NCBI GenBank assembly: GCA_022820925.1
Contig: JAJEEO010000014.1
Location: 124,001-188,000, forward strand
Origin: Acidimicrobiia bacterium
GTDB lineage: Bacteria > Actinomycetota > Acidimicrobiia > Acidimicrobiales > Poriferisodalaceae
Length of the DNA: 64,000 bases
Direction: 5' to 3'
Shown here: positions 30,487 through 39,992 of the stretch, piece by piece
Numbering within the stretch: the first letter of the stretch is position 1
Layout of the letters: each line of letters starts with the position of its first letter
Notes under the pieces: model-generated
Databases searched by the model: none
What the model was told of the DNA's origin: nothing
Seen by the model: only the letters and a program-made list of their open reading frames with translations
Translations under genes and position numbers: made by a program

Positions 30487-33201
30487 TCAGTTCGGCGTCA
30501 GCGACTTGTTGACGAAGGCCTCTGGGCGCCAGGAGAGCTTGTCGTCGGCGGTGCCTGCCGAGTTGACCGTCAGCGTCGCCGTGAAGCCTCCGGCGCCGTA
30601 GGCATCAGACGTGCCCGCTCGCAGCGGGTCGAACGGAACGCCCGCCTCACGCACCGGAGGGGGTCCCTCGTCACTGACGGCCGGGGACGGCGGTCCGTAC
30701 ACGAGCGAAGCCCACGTGCCAGACGTCAACACCGTCGCACCGCGGAGGTGCCACACGCCCGAACTCAGGATCGCCTCGCCTTGCGCGGACCCGATGAGGG
30801 TGCCGCGTTCGGTGCGGATGTGCCATGTGGCGGTGAACATGTCGGGCGCGCCGTTGGGCGCAGTCGACGCCGGCGGCGCAACGCCCCGATACAGGTGCAG
30901 CACGATTCGGGTGTCCACGATCGACTCGGACCGGGATCCGAGCATCGCCCGGTCGGTCACGGCGCCGGTCTGGAACAGCCAGCGGGTATGGCCACCCTCG
31001 GGCGGGTCGAGCTCGCTCGGCGTGCCGATAGTGGACGGTTCGTTGGCGTCGATCGGGCCGGTGAGCGCAAAGCGCCGTCCGGTGTCCGCAACGAGCATCA
31101 GCGAATCGGTCGCCGCACCGCTCGGGCCGACACCGCGTGCCACGAGCGGTGCGCCCAGCGTCTCGGCAGGGCCGATGCCCACGCAGGCCGGCGCTCCCCG
31201 ACCAGCGGACCGGACGATGCCATCGGCATCGCGGAGATACCAGCCCTGCTTCGGTACCTCGACAACAGCACGTGTGCCGTCGGTCTCAGCCACCAACCAG
31301 CGAGCATCGCCATAGGTGCCACGCGGCATGCACACCTGCGCGCCGATGTCGTCGTCGCTGTGGAAGATCGGCGACATCGCCATAGTGGTGGCGAATGCAC
31401 CGACGCCGAAGTCGACTCCGGGCGTTGCCTGCACGCCGTAGGGCGAGAACGGGTCGGGCGTCTGGGCGCCGACGAGCACCGGCGAGGTCCGCTGATCTGC
31501 GATCAGGTTGCCGGTCAGTGCTGCGGACACTTCGTCGAGCAAGCTCGGAGTGATCACCTGCTCCCCACCGAACGCCACAGCGAACCCGGGCATCGGGCAC
31601 ACCTCATTGGCCAGGGCTTTCGCATACGCGAGCGGCCCGGTCTGGCTCTCGCACAGCTCCGGTGCGGCGAAGGCATCCAGCAGGAATGCGGCGACGGAAT
31701 CGGGCAGGCGGTCAGCGCCCGCAGGAACCAGCAGCATCGGGACAGCAGTACGGGTGGGCCGCTGCGGCAGCTCTGCATCAGGGTTCGACACCACCGCTGG
31801 CTGGGACACATCCACCGGCGGGAGCATGCGCGCCGGCGCGCCTCGCGACGGTGTGGCTGTCGCTGCCCCGCACCAAGGGCCAGCGCTCAACGCGTCAGCC
31901 CAGCCGCGCTGCTGGCGGCCGCTGTCCGACGATGCCACCAAGCACAGCATTGAAGAAGCAAAGTCGTGACCTGAACCGGACGGCCACCAGCCTCCGAAGT
32001 GCTCGGCCATCGCGACGCTCGTGGCGTACCTGTCCGAGCCAGCCACCCGGATCGTGTTCGCCCGAGCGAGCCGCGCGGCAGACCGCACTGCTGGCTGTGA
32101 CAGTCGCTCCAAGCCCCCGAGCACCACGATGTTCTCGACATCGAGCAGGCTCAGCGCCGTTGCTGTCTCGGTCGGCAATTCGTCGAAGCCATTGTGCAGC
32201 AGCACTGGCACCTGCCAGAAACTGGTCCACCACCCCGCAGCGATGGCATCGATGCCGTCGACACCGTCGGTCAGCACCACCGTGCGGCCGAGCAATCGAC
32301 AGTCCTCAGGAGTTTCCCGCCACTCCACTACCGAATTGGCCCAGAACCCCATCGTCGCTGTGCCATCAGCGGCCGAGGGATCGGCACATCCGGTGGCGCC
32401 GGGGGGAACTGGCGCAGTCCCCAGCGCTGTGGCCACTGCTGCAGCCGTGCCGAAGCGGTTCGAACCCCACACCCGGAACACCTCGGTGTAGCCGATGGAC
32501 ACCAGCTCGGCCTCCACCTCGGGGGCAACAGCAGCAGTTCCGCCGACGATGATCGCCTGCCTCGCCGTCTTGCACCCGCCCGAGCGCAGATCCTGGGCTG
32601 CGAGCCGCGCCGGCACCGCGAGCGCCGTGGCACCGGTGCGGGCCGACGGCGTCAGCAGGATGGGTGCAGCAAAGGTGTCAACGCGAGCGAATCCGCCAGG
32701 CGGGTCGAAGAGCGGATCCGCTGCCGAGGACCGCTGCAAGTACGGCTCGGTGGATTGGCCGGTGGAATCCGACAGCGACGCCGCGGCCAGAGCATCTGCA
32801 GGCGAGTCCCCGGCCACGACGATGATCGCCTTCGGGCACACTCCGACACCCCACCAGCCCCGTGCCTGGCTCAGGCTGCGCACGCCGCCCGAGGAGGGAT
32901 CAGGAGTCTCGAAGGGGAACCCGCCCTGGCCGCGCAGTACCAACGACGTCGCCAGGGAGGTCTGGTAGCGGTCCCAGCCCGAGATGCGCAGTGCGTTGGA
33001 CAAACCCTCGATCTGAGGTGCAGCCAGAAACGAACTCGGCCACTGCGTGGGTGCGACGGGGCCTGCGGCTACCACTGTGGGTTCGGCAGCGGCCGCTGCA
33101 GCGCCTGCCAGCACACCGCCGAACAGCAGCAAAGCCGCGACCGCGGCGCGAAGCGTGCCTCGTCGGGGCTGCGCCGAGATGCCCCGGCGCCGGTGAATCA
33201 C
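30487..33201 (-). CDS. large exported CWB2-repeat protein, 904 residues
   Basis: The GTG start overlaps the TGA of the ECF sigma gene (GTGA), so the two are translationally coupled. An Arg-rich start and hydrophobic segment (VAALLLFGGVLAGAAAAAA) form the signal peptide. Three CWB2 units occupy about 70-560, each with the R-x-x-G-x-x-R-[FY]-x-T mark: RISGWDRYQTS (72), RVWGSNRFGTA (243) and RVAGSDRYATS (385). VIVGG-like strands occur at 217 and 358. CWB2 domains anchor proteins to anionic wall polymers in Firmicutes; that role is inferred here. The C-terminal 340 residues are beta-rich, contain several Cys, and match no family I know. It is the only member with long insertions inside the repeats. 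Confidence 0.85.
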   Translation of the reverse strand: MIHRRRGISAQPRRGTLRAAVAALLLFGGVLAGAAAAAAEPTVVAAGPVAPTQWPSSFLAAPQIEGLSNALRISGWDRYQTSLATSLVLRGQGGFPFETPDPSSGGVRSLSQARGWWGVGVCPKAIIVVAGDSPADALAAASLSDSTGQSTEPYLQRSSAADPLFDPPGGFARVDTFAAPILLTPSARTGATALAVPARLAAQDLRSGGCKTARQAIIVGGTAAVAPEVEAELVSIGYTEVFRVWGSNRFGTAAAVATALGTAPVPPGATGCADPSAADGTATMGFWANSVVEWRETPEDCRLLGRTVVLTDGVDGIDAIAAGWWTSFWQVPVLLHNGFDELPTETATALSLLDVENIVVLGGLERLSQPAVRSAARLARANTIRVAGSDRYATSVAMAEHFGGWWPSGSGHDFASSMLCLVASSDSGRQQRGWADALSAGPWCGAATATPSRGAPARMLPPVDVSQPAVVSNPDAELPQRPTRTAVPMLLVPAGADRLPDSVAAFLLDAFAAPELCESQTGPLAYAKALANEVCPMPGFAVAFGGEQVITPSLLDEVSAALTGNLIADQRTSPVLVGAQTPDPFSPYGVQATPGVDFGVGAFATTMAMSPIFHSDDDIGAQVCMPRGTYGDARWLVAETDGTRAVVEVPKQGWYLRDADGIVRSAGRGAPACVGIGPAETLGAPLVARGVGPSGAATDSLMLVADTGRRFALTGPIDANEPSTIGTPSELDPPEGGHTRWLFQTGAVTDRAMLGSRSESIVDTRIVLHLYRGVAPPASTAPNGAPDMFTATWHIRTERGTLIGSAQGEAILSSGVWHLRGATVLTSGTWASLVYGPPSPAVSDEGPPPVREAGVPFDPLRAGTSDAYGAGGFTATLTVNSAGTADDKLSWRPEAFVNKSLTPN

Positions 33202-34796
33202 GGACCGAGCGTAAGGGTGAGCGACTGCAAAGTGCCGTCATCGGCGAGCATCAGCGTGCCGGACATGGAGCCTCGCTCGGCCAGCGGCAACATGTCGCTC
33301 TGAGTTGCCGTGAAGAGGCCGTCAAGGGGCAGGGAACCGTCAGCCACGGTGCCGCGTGCCGCCAAGCGCATCTCGACGGTCTCGCCACCACCGGCATCGA
33401 GCACCAGCAGGGCACTGAACCGCTGCTGCGCCTCGGGATCGGACGGATCAGCCGCCGACAGCGACGCGCTGCTCGGGGCAATCACGCTCACCGACTCGGT
33501 GGTGGTGGTCACGTCCTCGGTCGTCACGTCGCCGTCCACCGTCGTGGTGGTGGTGGTGACGGTCATCGTGAGCACGCCGCTCACATCGAAGCGATCGGCG
33601 CCTGCAGCGGCGAATGTGAGCTCACCGCCGTCGATCGAACCTGATGTCGTCGTTGTCACCGTCGGTGCGGCCGCGACGACGGTCTGCTGGGCCTCGTCCG
33701 CCTTGGAGACGTCGACGATGGGGTCCGCGGTCGATCCGGCGGTCGCCGCAGCGGCGGCTGCTGCGGGAGCGTCCTCGCCGGGTGCAACGGCTGCGGCGGC
33801 CGGCTCGCTATCTGCGGCAGCCACCGGCTCAGCGATCGCAGGTGCCGTGTTGGACGTTGCTGCGATGCCTTCGGCGGTCGGCAAGGCCGGCACCACGACG
33901 GGTGCGTCGGGCGACGGCACCTCGACGGCCAACGGCGTCAGCACTTCCATGACCGAGTCGGGCAGCACTCGCTCGGCCGCACGGTGTACAGGCGAGTCGA
34001 CGGTGGGGGTGATGACTGCTGTGGCCAGTCCGAGACTCACGGCCGCCTTCGCTACGACCGGCACGCCGGTGGCGGCAGTGTTGGCCGCCGCCGCGGCGGC
34101 CCGCGAGGCCATGGGAGCCGTCTCGGCCAGCAGCGGCATCGCCGAGTTCACTGCGGCCTTGCCGCTGCCCGGCGTCTGTCCTGACAGGGCCGAGGCCGCC
34201 CGCTCTCCCCGGCGCAGCAGCCCGAAGAGTGCGACCGGCGCTGCCGCGGCGAGCTTCAGCGCGGCGCGCACGGCGTTGCGGGCACGGGACACCCGCGCCC
34301 GGGCGTTTTCTTCGGACACGCCAGAGACCCGCGCCACCTCTTCGTAGGAGAGCTCGTCCACGAAGCGCAGCATCAGCGCTTCGCGGTATTGCTCGGAGAG
34401 ATTGTCGATGGCGTCCAGCAGATCGGTGTCGTCGATGTCGAGACCCAGCTCGGCCTCGGTGCTCGGCGGCGGCTTCAGTGCGCGGTCGTTGTTCGCCCAG
34501 CGCTCGGTCTTCTCGTTCGCACGGCGCTGGCGGTTGCCCTCGTCGCTGCAGACGTTGGACAGGATCCGGTGCAGCCACGGGCCCACCCGGTAGTTCCCGT
34601 TGAAGCGCGGCATGGCCCGCAGGGCGCGCACCAGTGCTTCCTGAACGGCGTCCTCGGCCGCCTCTGGGCAACCCAAACGGCGGCGCGCGTGACCGAGCAG
34701 TTGCGGCCGGTACTCACGCACCAGTTCGGCGAACGCTTCGTCGTCGCCAGCCTGGTAGGCAATGACCAGATCTCGATCTTCAAGTCGCAGAGCCAT
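33198..34796 (-). CDS. ECF RNA polymerase sigma factor with long C-terminal extension
   Basis: The product has 532 residues, about three times a normal ECF sigma factor. Region 2 (AFAELVREYRPQLLGHARRR to LHRILSNVCSDEGNRQRR) covers about 20-92. Region 4 (LSEQYREALMLRFVDELSYEE, GVSEENARARVSRARNAV) covers 133-178. Residues 182-264 hold two hydrophobic stretches (LAAAAPVALFGLL, VVAKAAVSLGLATAVI), of which the second may cross the membrane. A long Ala/Pro/Glu-rich linker, Thr-rich runs and a beta-type domain (LTFAAAGADRFDVSGVLTM, LMLADDGTLQSLTL) follow. ATG 34796 gives a typical sigma start; GTG 34829 is possible. It is coupled to the CWB2 protein downstream, its likely target. No separate anti-sigma gene is seen. 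Confidence 0.88.
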   Translation of the reverse strand: MALRLEDRDLVIAYQAGDDEAFAELVREYRPQLLGHARRRLGCPEAAEDAVQEALVRALRAMPRFNGNYRVGPWLHRILSNVCSDEGNRQRRANEKTERWANNDRALKPPPSTEAELGLDIDDTDLLDAIDNLSEQYREALMLRFVDELSYEEVARVSGVSEENARARVSRARNAVRAALKLAAAAPVALFGLLRRGERAASALSGQTPGSGKAAVNSAMPLLAETAPMASRAAAAAANTAATGVPVVAKAAVSLGLATAVITPTVDSPVHRAAERVLPDSVMEVLTPLAVEVPSPDAPVVVPALPTAEGIAATSNTAPAIAEPVAAADSEPAAAAVAPGEDAPAAAAAAATAGSTADPIVDVSKADEAQQTVVAAAPTVTTTTSGSIDGGELTFAAAGADRFDVSGVLTMTVTTTTTTVDGDVTTEDVTTTTESVSVIAPSSASLSAADPSDPEAQQRFSALLVLDAGGGETVEMRLAARGTVADGSLPLDGLFTATQSDMLPLAERGSMSGTLMLADDGTLQSLTLTLGP

Positions 34797-34963
34797 GGCA
34801 AATGGGAAGGCGCGGGGCCTCCGATACACACGATGCTACCGCACCCCTGTCAAACCCTTACCGTCACATTTCCGCCCTGTCAGCAGTTAGCCAACGCCGC
34901 ATTGCGCTGTGGATTGTGCTGTGGATGACAGCCCTCGCTCGGGCCCGAGACGACGCCAGGCGC

Positions 34964-37285
34964 CTAGTGCGCCGCCGTGGGATTGCCTGCAAAATCGTGA
35001 GCGGCGCCGGCGAGCACGACAAGCGTGGAACTCGCCCCGGGCAGTGCTGCGAGCGTCGATGCCGCGATGCGCCCGACGAGGGTGCCGTCACGCTCCTGCC
35101 ACGACCGATCGCAGGCCGCGCTGCCCGCCACCGCCCACTCGCTGCCGTCTGGCGCGGCAACGAACGAGACCCCCGCCGCCGTGGTGCCGTGCCCGTCGAG
35201 GGAGAAGTCCGCGAACCCGTCGGCATCCACGTCGATTCCCATCTTGGACAGATCGATCTCGTGGCCTGAGGGTCCGATTCCGCAGCCGCGAACGGGTTCG
35301 CTCCAACGAACGACGACGTCGACGGCGAAGGTGCCGTCAGCGCCGGCCGCCGGCGCCGAGACAGCGATGCCGCTGGCCCGGGGCGGAGTGGTATCGGCCC
35401 GCACCGTGTGCGTTGCTGTCAAGTTCGTATTGCCGGCCCAGTCGCGCAGCCTCCCGCCGGCGACGCTGATCTTGTCGGCGGCATGCAGCCACGGGGGCTC
35501 GGTGAACGGCAGGTCGCCCACGGCGTAGCCGTCATGTTCCGGGTAGCTGTCATGTTCGGGGAAGCTGAACGTGACGCTGAAGCTCGTGTCGCCCCGCTCC
35601 GTCGTGGCGGTCTGGGTGTTGCGAGCACGGCCACGGGTGAGGGTGACCGTCACCTTGCCCGCGGTGAGCGGCTCGCTCGAACGCACCCACACGGTTTGGC
35701 CGCCAGGCGGGGCGAGCACCGACAGCCGGGGTCGAGCGGTGTCGGCTCGCACGATCAGCTCGCTGGCCTCGACCGTGCGGCGCCCGGCGGCCGCACGTAT
35801 GGCACCCCCGACCACGCCGAGCCGATCTCGCACGGCAATCGGCGTGACGCAGCCCGTCGGCACCTCCGCGCTCGTGTACGCGCCGGTGCCGACCAGCAAG
35901 ACAACCGCCTGGGTGGTGGCTCTTCCGTCACCTCCGTCGATTTCGGCCAGGCGCTCAGGCAGCGTCTGCTGGCCGAACGTGTAGTTGCCGACGTCTTCGG
36001 CGTCTGCGGTGCGGACGGGCTCGCTGAACGTCACCGTCCAGTGACAGGCGCCCTCGGTGGCGTCAATCATCGCCGAGACGGGCGGCTCGCCGGCCTCGTC
36101 GGAGCCAGTGACCACTGCAGTTGCCGCTCGCTCGACCGCCCGCCCGACTGCAGCAGCGCCCCCGAAGATGGTGAGCCGAAGAACGCCGTCTGGGTCGCCG
36201 CCGACCGTGTCAGCGGCCAGAGCGGCTGCCGTGGCGTCGGGCAGGTGTGACGGTGCGGTGAGCAGCAGCGGGTGGCACCGCTCGCCGAGCAGGGGAGCGC
36301 TGGCCACAGCGTCCGCCGGCAAAACGCCGGTCACCAGGCCCACCCCGTCTCCGTCGAAGCACGCGACCGGCGATCGATCGCCGAGCAGCTCTGCGGCGAC
36401 GCGAGCCGCTGTGCCGAAGCGATCACTGCCGTGCCACCGCTCGGTGGTCACGTCCCGCGCCTGGAGCTGGCGGGCTGCAGTCTCGCCGACCGCAGCGGGG
36501 CCACCGAGGATGATCACGTGGTCGACCTGATCGGCGAGATAGTCGATGACCGGTGCGTCGAGCTCCCCGCCGCGAGCGAGCAGCAGCGGGAGACGGCCCC
36601 GGTAGGCGAGTGGACCGGCGGCCAAGCCGTCTGCCGCGTACACGTCAGTGGCGAGCAGTGCGGTGCGCCCGCGGTCCGCGGCCACGCCGGGCGAACCGAC
36701 CGAGCCGACCAAGTCAGCCGAGCCGGAGCCGGCCGGGCCAACCGAACCGAGATGGCGAGCCACCTCCAGCGCTGTGTCCGCGCAGTCAGCACCGCCGAGG
36801 CGCAGCGGTGCTCGGCCGGTGAGCTGCGCCAGCCGGTCGGCGACCTCCGTGGACACTGCTGCAGTGCCGCCCACGACGACTGCATGACCGATGCCGTGAT
36901 CTTCGACGAATGCCTCGACCACCGACGGCAACTCGTCAGCAGCCGTGAGCAGGATCGGAGCCTGCTGCTGTGCCGCGACGGCTGCCGCCGGCAGCGCACA
37001 GGCCGCATAGTCGTCGTCGCCGGGCACGACGATGACCGTCGTCGGCCCGGTGCCCATCGCGCCCGCCCCGGTGCCCACCGCGTCCACCGTGCCGGCGTAA
37101 CGCTCAGCAATTGCAACTGCCGTCTCATATCGAGTGGTGCCGGCCAGCCGCTCGACATCGACGTCGATGTTCGTATCGGCAGCGGCGTCGTCTGCGGCCG
37201 CGTGCGCGACGCCCGGCGATACCGGCAGCAGCACCGCCACCAGTCCGACACAGAGCGAGGCTGCTGCACAAGCCCGCAGCCGCAT
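34964..37285 (-). CDS. exported CWB2-repeat protein with Ig-like and Asp-rich C-terminal domains, 773 residues
   Basis: ATG 37285 lies one base after the stop of the 901-residue gene and opens a signal peptide ending VAHA. CWB2 units run from about 47 (LAGTTRYETAVAIAERYAG) through WHGSDRFGTAARVAAELLG, with VVVGGTAAVSTEV and VIILGGPAAVGE strands. Then comes a SwmB/SbsA-type Ig-like domain (GACHWTVTFSEPVRTADAE), a Cys-containing turn (PTGCVTPIAVRD) and a second Ig-like unit ending DWAGNTNL. The C-terminus carries DVDADGFADFSLDG, a possible Ca2+ loop, and ends in DFAGN. It is the last of three coupled genes; a 167-base gap separates it from the sigma factor gene. Confidence 0.85.
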   Translation of the reverse strand: MRLRACAAASLCVGLVAVLLPVSPGVAHAAADDAAADTNIDVDVERLAGTTRYETAVAIAERYAGTVDAVGTGAGAMGTGPTTVIVVPGDDDYAACALPAAAVAAQQQAPILLTAADELPSVVEAFVEDHGIGHAVVVGGTAAVSTEVADRLAQLTGRAPLRLGGADCADTALEVARHLGSVGPAGSGSADLVGSVGSPGVAADRGRTALLATDVYAADGLAAGPLAYRGRLPLLLARGGELDAPVIDYLADQVDHVIILGGPAAVGETAARQLQARDVTTERWHGSDRFGTAARVAAELLGDRSPVACFDGDGVGLVTGVLPADAVASAPLLGERCHPLLLTAPSHLPDATAAALAADTVGGDPDGVLRLTIFGGAAAVGRAVERAATAVVTGSDEAGEPPVSAMIDATEGACHWTVTFSEPVRTADAEDVGNYTFGQQTLPERLAEIDGGDGRATTQAVVLLVGTGAYTSAEVPTGCVTPIAVRDRLGVVGGAIRAAAGRRTVEASELIVRADTARPRLSVLAPPGGQTVWVRSSEPLTAGKVTVTLTRGRARNTQTATTERGDTSFSVTFSFPEHDSYPEHDGYAVGDLPFTEPPWLHAADKISVAGGRLRDWAGNTNLTATHTVRADTTPPRASGIAVSAPAAGADGTFAVDVVVRWSEPVRGCGIGPSGHEIDLSKMGIDVDADGFADFSLDGHGTTAAGVSFVAAPDGSEWAVAGSAACDRSWQERDGTLVGRIAASTLAALPGASSTLVVLAGAAHDFAGNPTAAH

Positions 37286-37286
37286 G

Positions 37287-39992
37287 TCAGTCCACCACCA
37301 CGTCAGAGTCGTAGCGGATCGACAGCCAGCCCTGCACCACGCTCGGGCGGTCTGCATAGTCGCTCGCGGCGTTGCCGCCGATGAACACCGAATCACCCCG
37401 TTCGGGAAGGCGTGTCGCGCTGGTCGAGTTGAGCAACATGAACACGAGGTTGTCCGGAGCGTCGAAGCTCAGCGTGCACCCGTCACCCCGCCGGTTGAGA
37501 TTGGGCGCGATGTCGGCCAGGAGGGCAATCGGGTCGCTGAGGTCGGCGCTGGTCGCACCAGGGGGCCTGGGAAGGCAGTCGCTCGAGCCCGCGCTGACGC
37601 CGTCGAGCGTCTTGACCGGATCGCTGAAGCGCACCAGCACGCCCACGGCGGTGCCGCCGCCGTCGAACCCCACGCCCGCAGTGACCGTGCCACCGATCGT
37701 CGGGCTGTCTTCGGCCACGCCGACAGCTTCCACCGTGAAGTTGGCCGCAAAAGCGGCACTGGCCCTCAGCGCTTCGGCCAGATCGTCGAACGTCGGCTCG
37801 CCTGCGAGGATCCGGTAGCGAATCAGCCGGGACGTCCGGTTGACCTCCACGCCGATGTCGGGCTCGGGCTCGTCGGCCCCGGTGCCGTCGTCGCCGCCGT
37901 CGCTGTCATCACCCTCGTCGTCGCTCGGGGGCAGGCCGACGCCGTACACCCGCCACTCGTTGCCGCGGCTGCCGGCGGCGATGCCGTCGCGCCGGGCGGT
38001 GATGGTGAGCTGTCCGGACGGCTCTGCGTCCTGCTGTGTGGCTGCGCTGAGGGTCACGCTGGCCGGATTGGCGGTCTCGACATCGCCGATCGTGACCGAT
38101 TCGATCCGGAAGTCGGTGCTGCGGTCTCGCACCACGAAGCGATGGAGCGGATTCCTGCGGCCGTCTTCGTCCAGGAAGACACCCCGCGGCACGGTGATGG
38201 CGTCGCCGACCCCGAGGGTCATGCCGGCGGCAAGCGTCAGCACATAGCGGTCGTGGGGATCCCGGGTGCCCGAACGGCGGCCAGAGTGGCCGGCGGTGCC
38301 ATCGAGGGCCTTGGGGCTGCCATCGTCGGCTACGACGGTGACACGATCGGCCAGGCCAGCAGCGGCCGCAGGCGCGTCGAACGGATTGGCCTCGATGACC
38401 AGCAGCGCGATCTGGTTGTGGCCCGCCGGCGCAATGATCTCCACCTCGGGGGCGTCGTGGTCCTCAGGCTCTTCCGGCTCACCGATCAGGTAGGAGAAGC
38501 GAGCCACCGGGCGGGGGCTGTTGTTGAGGCCGATGCGCTGGCCGCCGGTCACCGTGATGAGGTCGTCCACTTCGAGATCTCTCGACAGCGTCACCGTGAT
38601 GGTGCGGCCCCGAACCCTGGCGCACCCGTACAGCAGGTCAGCGTCGAGGTCGGCACCGGTGAACGTGCACCTCCCGGTCGGGGTGGGGAAGACACGCTCG
38701 TAGTTGACACGGAACATGGCCAGTTCGATGGCCTTCGCGAGCAGCTTCGCATCGACATCGCCCTCGAAGCCCACCGTGAACTCATCGGTGGTCTCCGTGT
38801 CTGGGTCGAGCTCGACGCCGATGCGGCCGCCGATCGGCACCAACGTGGTGGCCCGGTCGACGAACTGCATGACGACCTCAGCAGGCACCACTGCCGTGCC
38901 GCCGAACACCGTCACGGCGAGGTGGTTGTCGGCGTCGCCGGTCACCCACTCGTCGGAACGCAGGAACGACGCCACCGAACGGGGCAGCGTGTCGGAACCG
39001 GTGAGCAACAGCGGGGCGCACAGCTCGCCCAGCAGCGGCCCGCTCGCGATCGCATCGGGCGACAGGCCCCCGAAGGCCAGGCCCAGCTCGGTGCCGTCGA
39101 AGCAGGGCCGCAGCCCGTCGTCGTCGAGCTGCGCCTCTGCCAGCTTGACCGCTGTGGCATAGCGGTCGCTCCCCGCGATGCGGGTGATCTTGAAGTCCAA
39201 GCCCGACAACGCCTGCTGCACTGCGGTGCCCACTGCCGCGGTGCCGCCCACGATGATGAGCCGCCCGATGTCGCTCGCCACGAGGTAGTCGAACACGGCG
39301 GGATGCAGCCGATCCTGGGGTGTGAGCAGGATCGGATAGTTGCCCTGGTAGGCCATCGGACCGGCAGCGAGAGCGTCGGCGAAGGCGTTGCTGGTGGCGA
39401 GCAGCGCAGTGTCGACGCTGACTGGGGCGTTGCCGACGGGATCGTTGAACGATTCGGCGACAGCCGCCGAGTGCAGATGGACATCGTCGCTGCCCAGACG
39501 CTCGATGTCCTCGACGCCCAAGTCGGCGAGCTCACGCTCGACGGCGGCGGAGATCACCCGTGTTCCGCCGAGCAGGATCACCCTGCGTATCGCCCGCCGC
39601 TGCAAGAACTGTGCAGCCGGCACCGGCACGTCGTCGGGACGGGTGAACACCAGCGGGGCGCGGTGCAGCCGCGAGAGCATCGGCACCGGCGTCACCCAGC
39701 CGGCGTGCTCGTCGAGGCCAGAGCCCATGATCACGGTGTCGACCCGGGGCGTGTCGGGCAGCTCGTCGACGGCGGCGATGTAGGCCTCGGCGATCTGCAC
39801 CGACGTGGAGTAGCGGGTGGGGCCGCTCAGACGGGTGAACTCGGCTTCAGCGACCGCTGCGTGCGCAGCATGATGCGGCACCACCAGCAGCGGCACCACC
39901 AGCAGCCCAGCAAGCCGCCGCGGCAACCGAGGCAGACGCGACAGGCGCTGCAGGCGCGAGCATCGTCGCTGGCTCATCAGGTGCCAGCTCAT
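37287..39992 (-). CDS. exported CWB2-repeat protein, 901 residues
   Basis: The start ATG at 39992 shares a base with the TGA of the preceding gene (TGATG), so it is translated by reinitiation. An Arg-rich head and hydrophobic stretch (LAGLLVVPLLVV) form the signal. CWB2 marks are LSGPTRYSTSVQIAEAYIA, RVILLGGTRVIS, RLIIVGGTAAVGTAV and IAGSDRYATAVKLAE; FADALAAGPMAY and PDAIASGPLLGEL are the linking helices. After about 390, non-CWB2 domains follow: a strand-rich segment without the Cys pair of some siblings, an 'AAGN'-type module (GSRGNEWRVYG, then an RIL/TFDDLAEALRAS helix) and a C-terminal beta region. The sibling set suggests a stalk-like surface protein; ligand unknown. Confidence 0.85.
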   Translation of the reverse strand: MSWHLMSQRRCSRLQRLSRLPRLPRRLAGLLVVPLLVVPHHAAHAAVAEAEFTRLSGPTRYSTSVQIAEAYIAAVDELPDTPRVDTVIMGSGLDEHAGWVTPVPMLSRLHRAPLVFTRPDDVPVPAAQFLQRRAIRRVILLGGTRVISAAVERELADLGVEDIERLGSDDVHLHSAAVAESFNDPVGNAPVSVDTALLATSNAFADALAAGPMAYQGNYPILLTPQDRLHPAVFDYLVASDIGRLIIVGGTAAVGTAVQQALSGLDFKITRIAGSDRYATAVKLAEAQLDDDGLRPCFDGTELGLAFGGLSPDAIASGPLLGELCAPLLLTGSDTLPRSVASFLRSDEWVTGDADNHLAVTVFGGTAVVPAEVVMQFVDRATTLVPIGGRIGVELDPDTETTDEFTVGFEGDVDAKLLAKAIELAMFRVNYERVFPTPTGRCTFTGADLDADLLYGCARVRGRTITVTLSRDLEVDDLITVTGGQRIGLNNSPRPVARFSYLIGEPEEPEDHDAPEVEIIAPAGHNQIALLVIEANPFDAPAAAAGLADRVTVVADDGSPKALDGTAGHSGRRSGTRDPHDRYVLTLAAGMTLGVGDAITVPRGVFLDEDGRRNPLHRFVVRDRSTDFRIESVTIGDVETANPASVTLSAATQQDAEPSGQLTITARRDGIAAGSRGNEWRVYGVGLPPSDDEGDDSDGGDDGTGADEPEPDIGVEVNRTSRLIRYRILAGEPTFDDLAEALRASAAFAANFTVEAVGVAEDSPTIGGTVTAGVGFDGGGTAVGVLVRFSDPVKTLDGVSAGSSDCLPRPPGATSADLSDPIALLADIAPNLNRRGDGCTLSFDAPDNLVFMLLNSTSATRLPERGDSVFIGGNAASDYADRPSVVQGWLSIRYDSDVVVD

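Noticed and set aside
33198-33650. C-terminal part of the sigma factor as a separate anti-sigma gene
   Set aside because: The frame is continuous from the sigma domain with no internal start and ribosome site that would favour a second gene.
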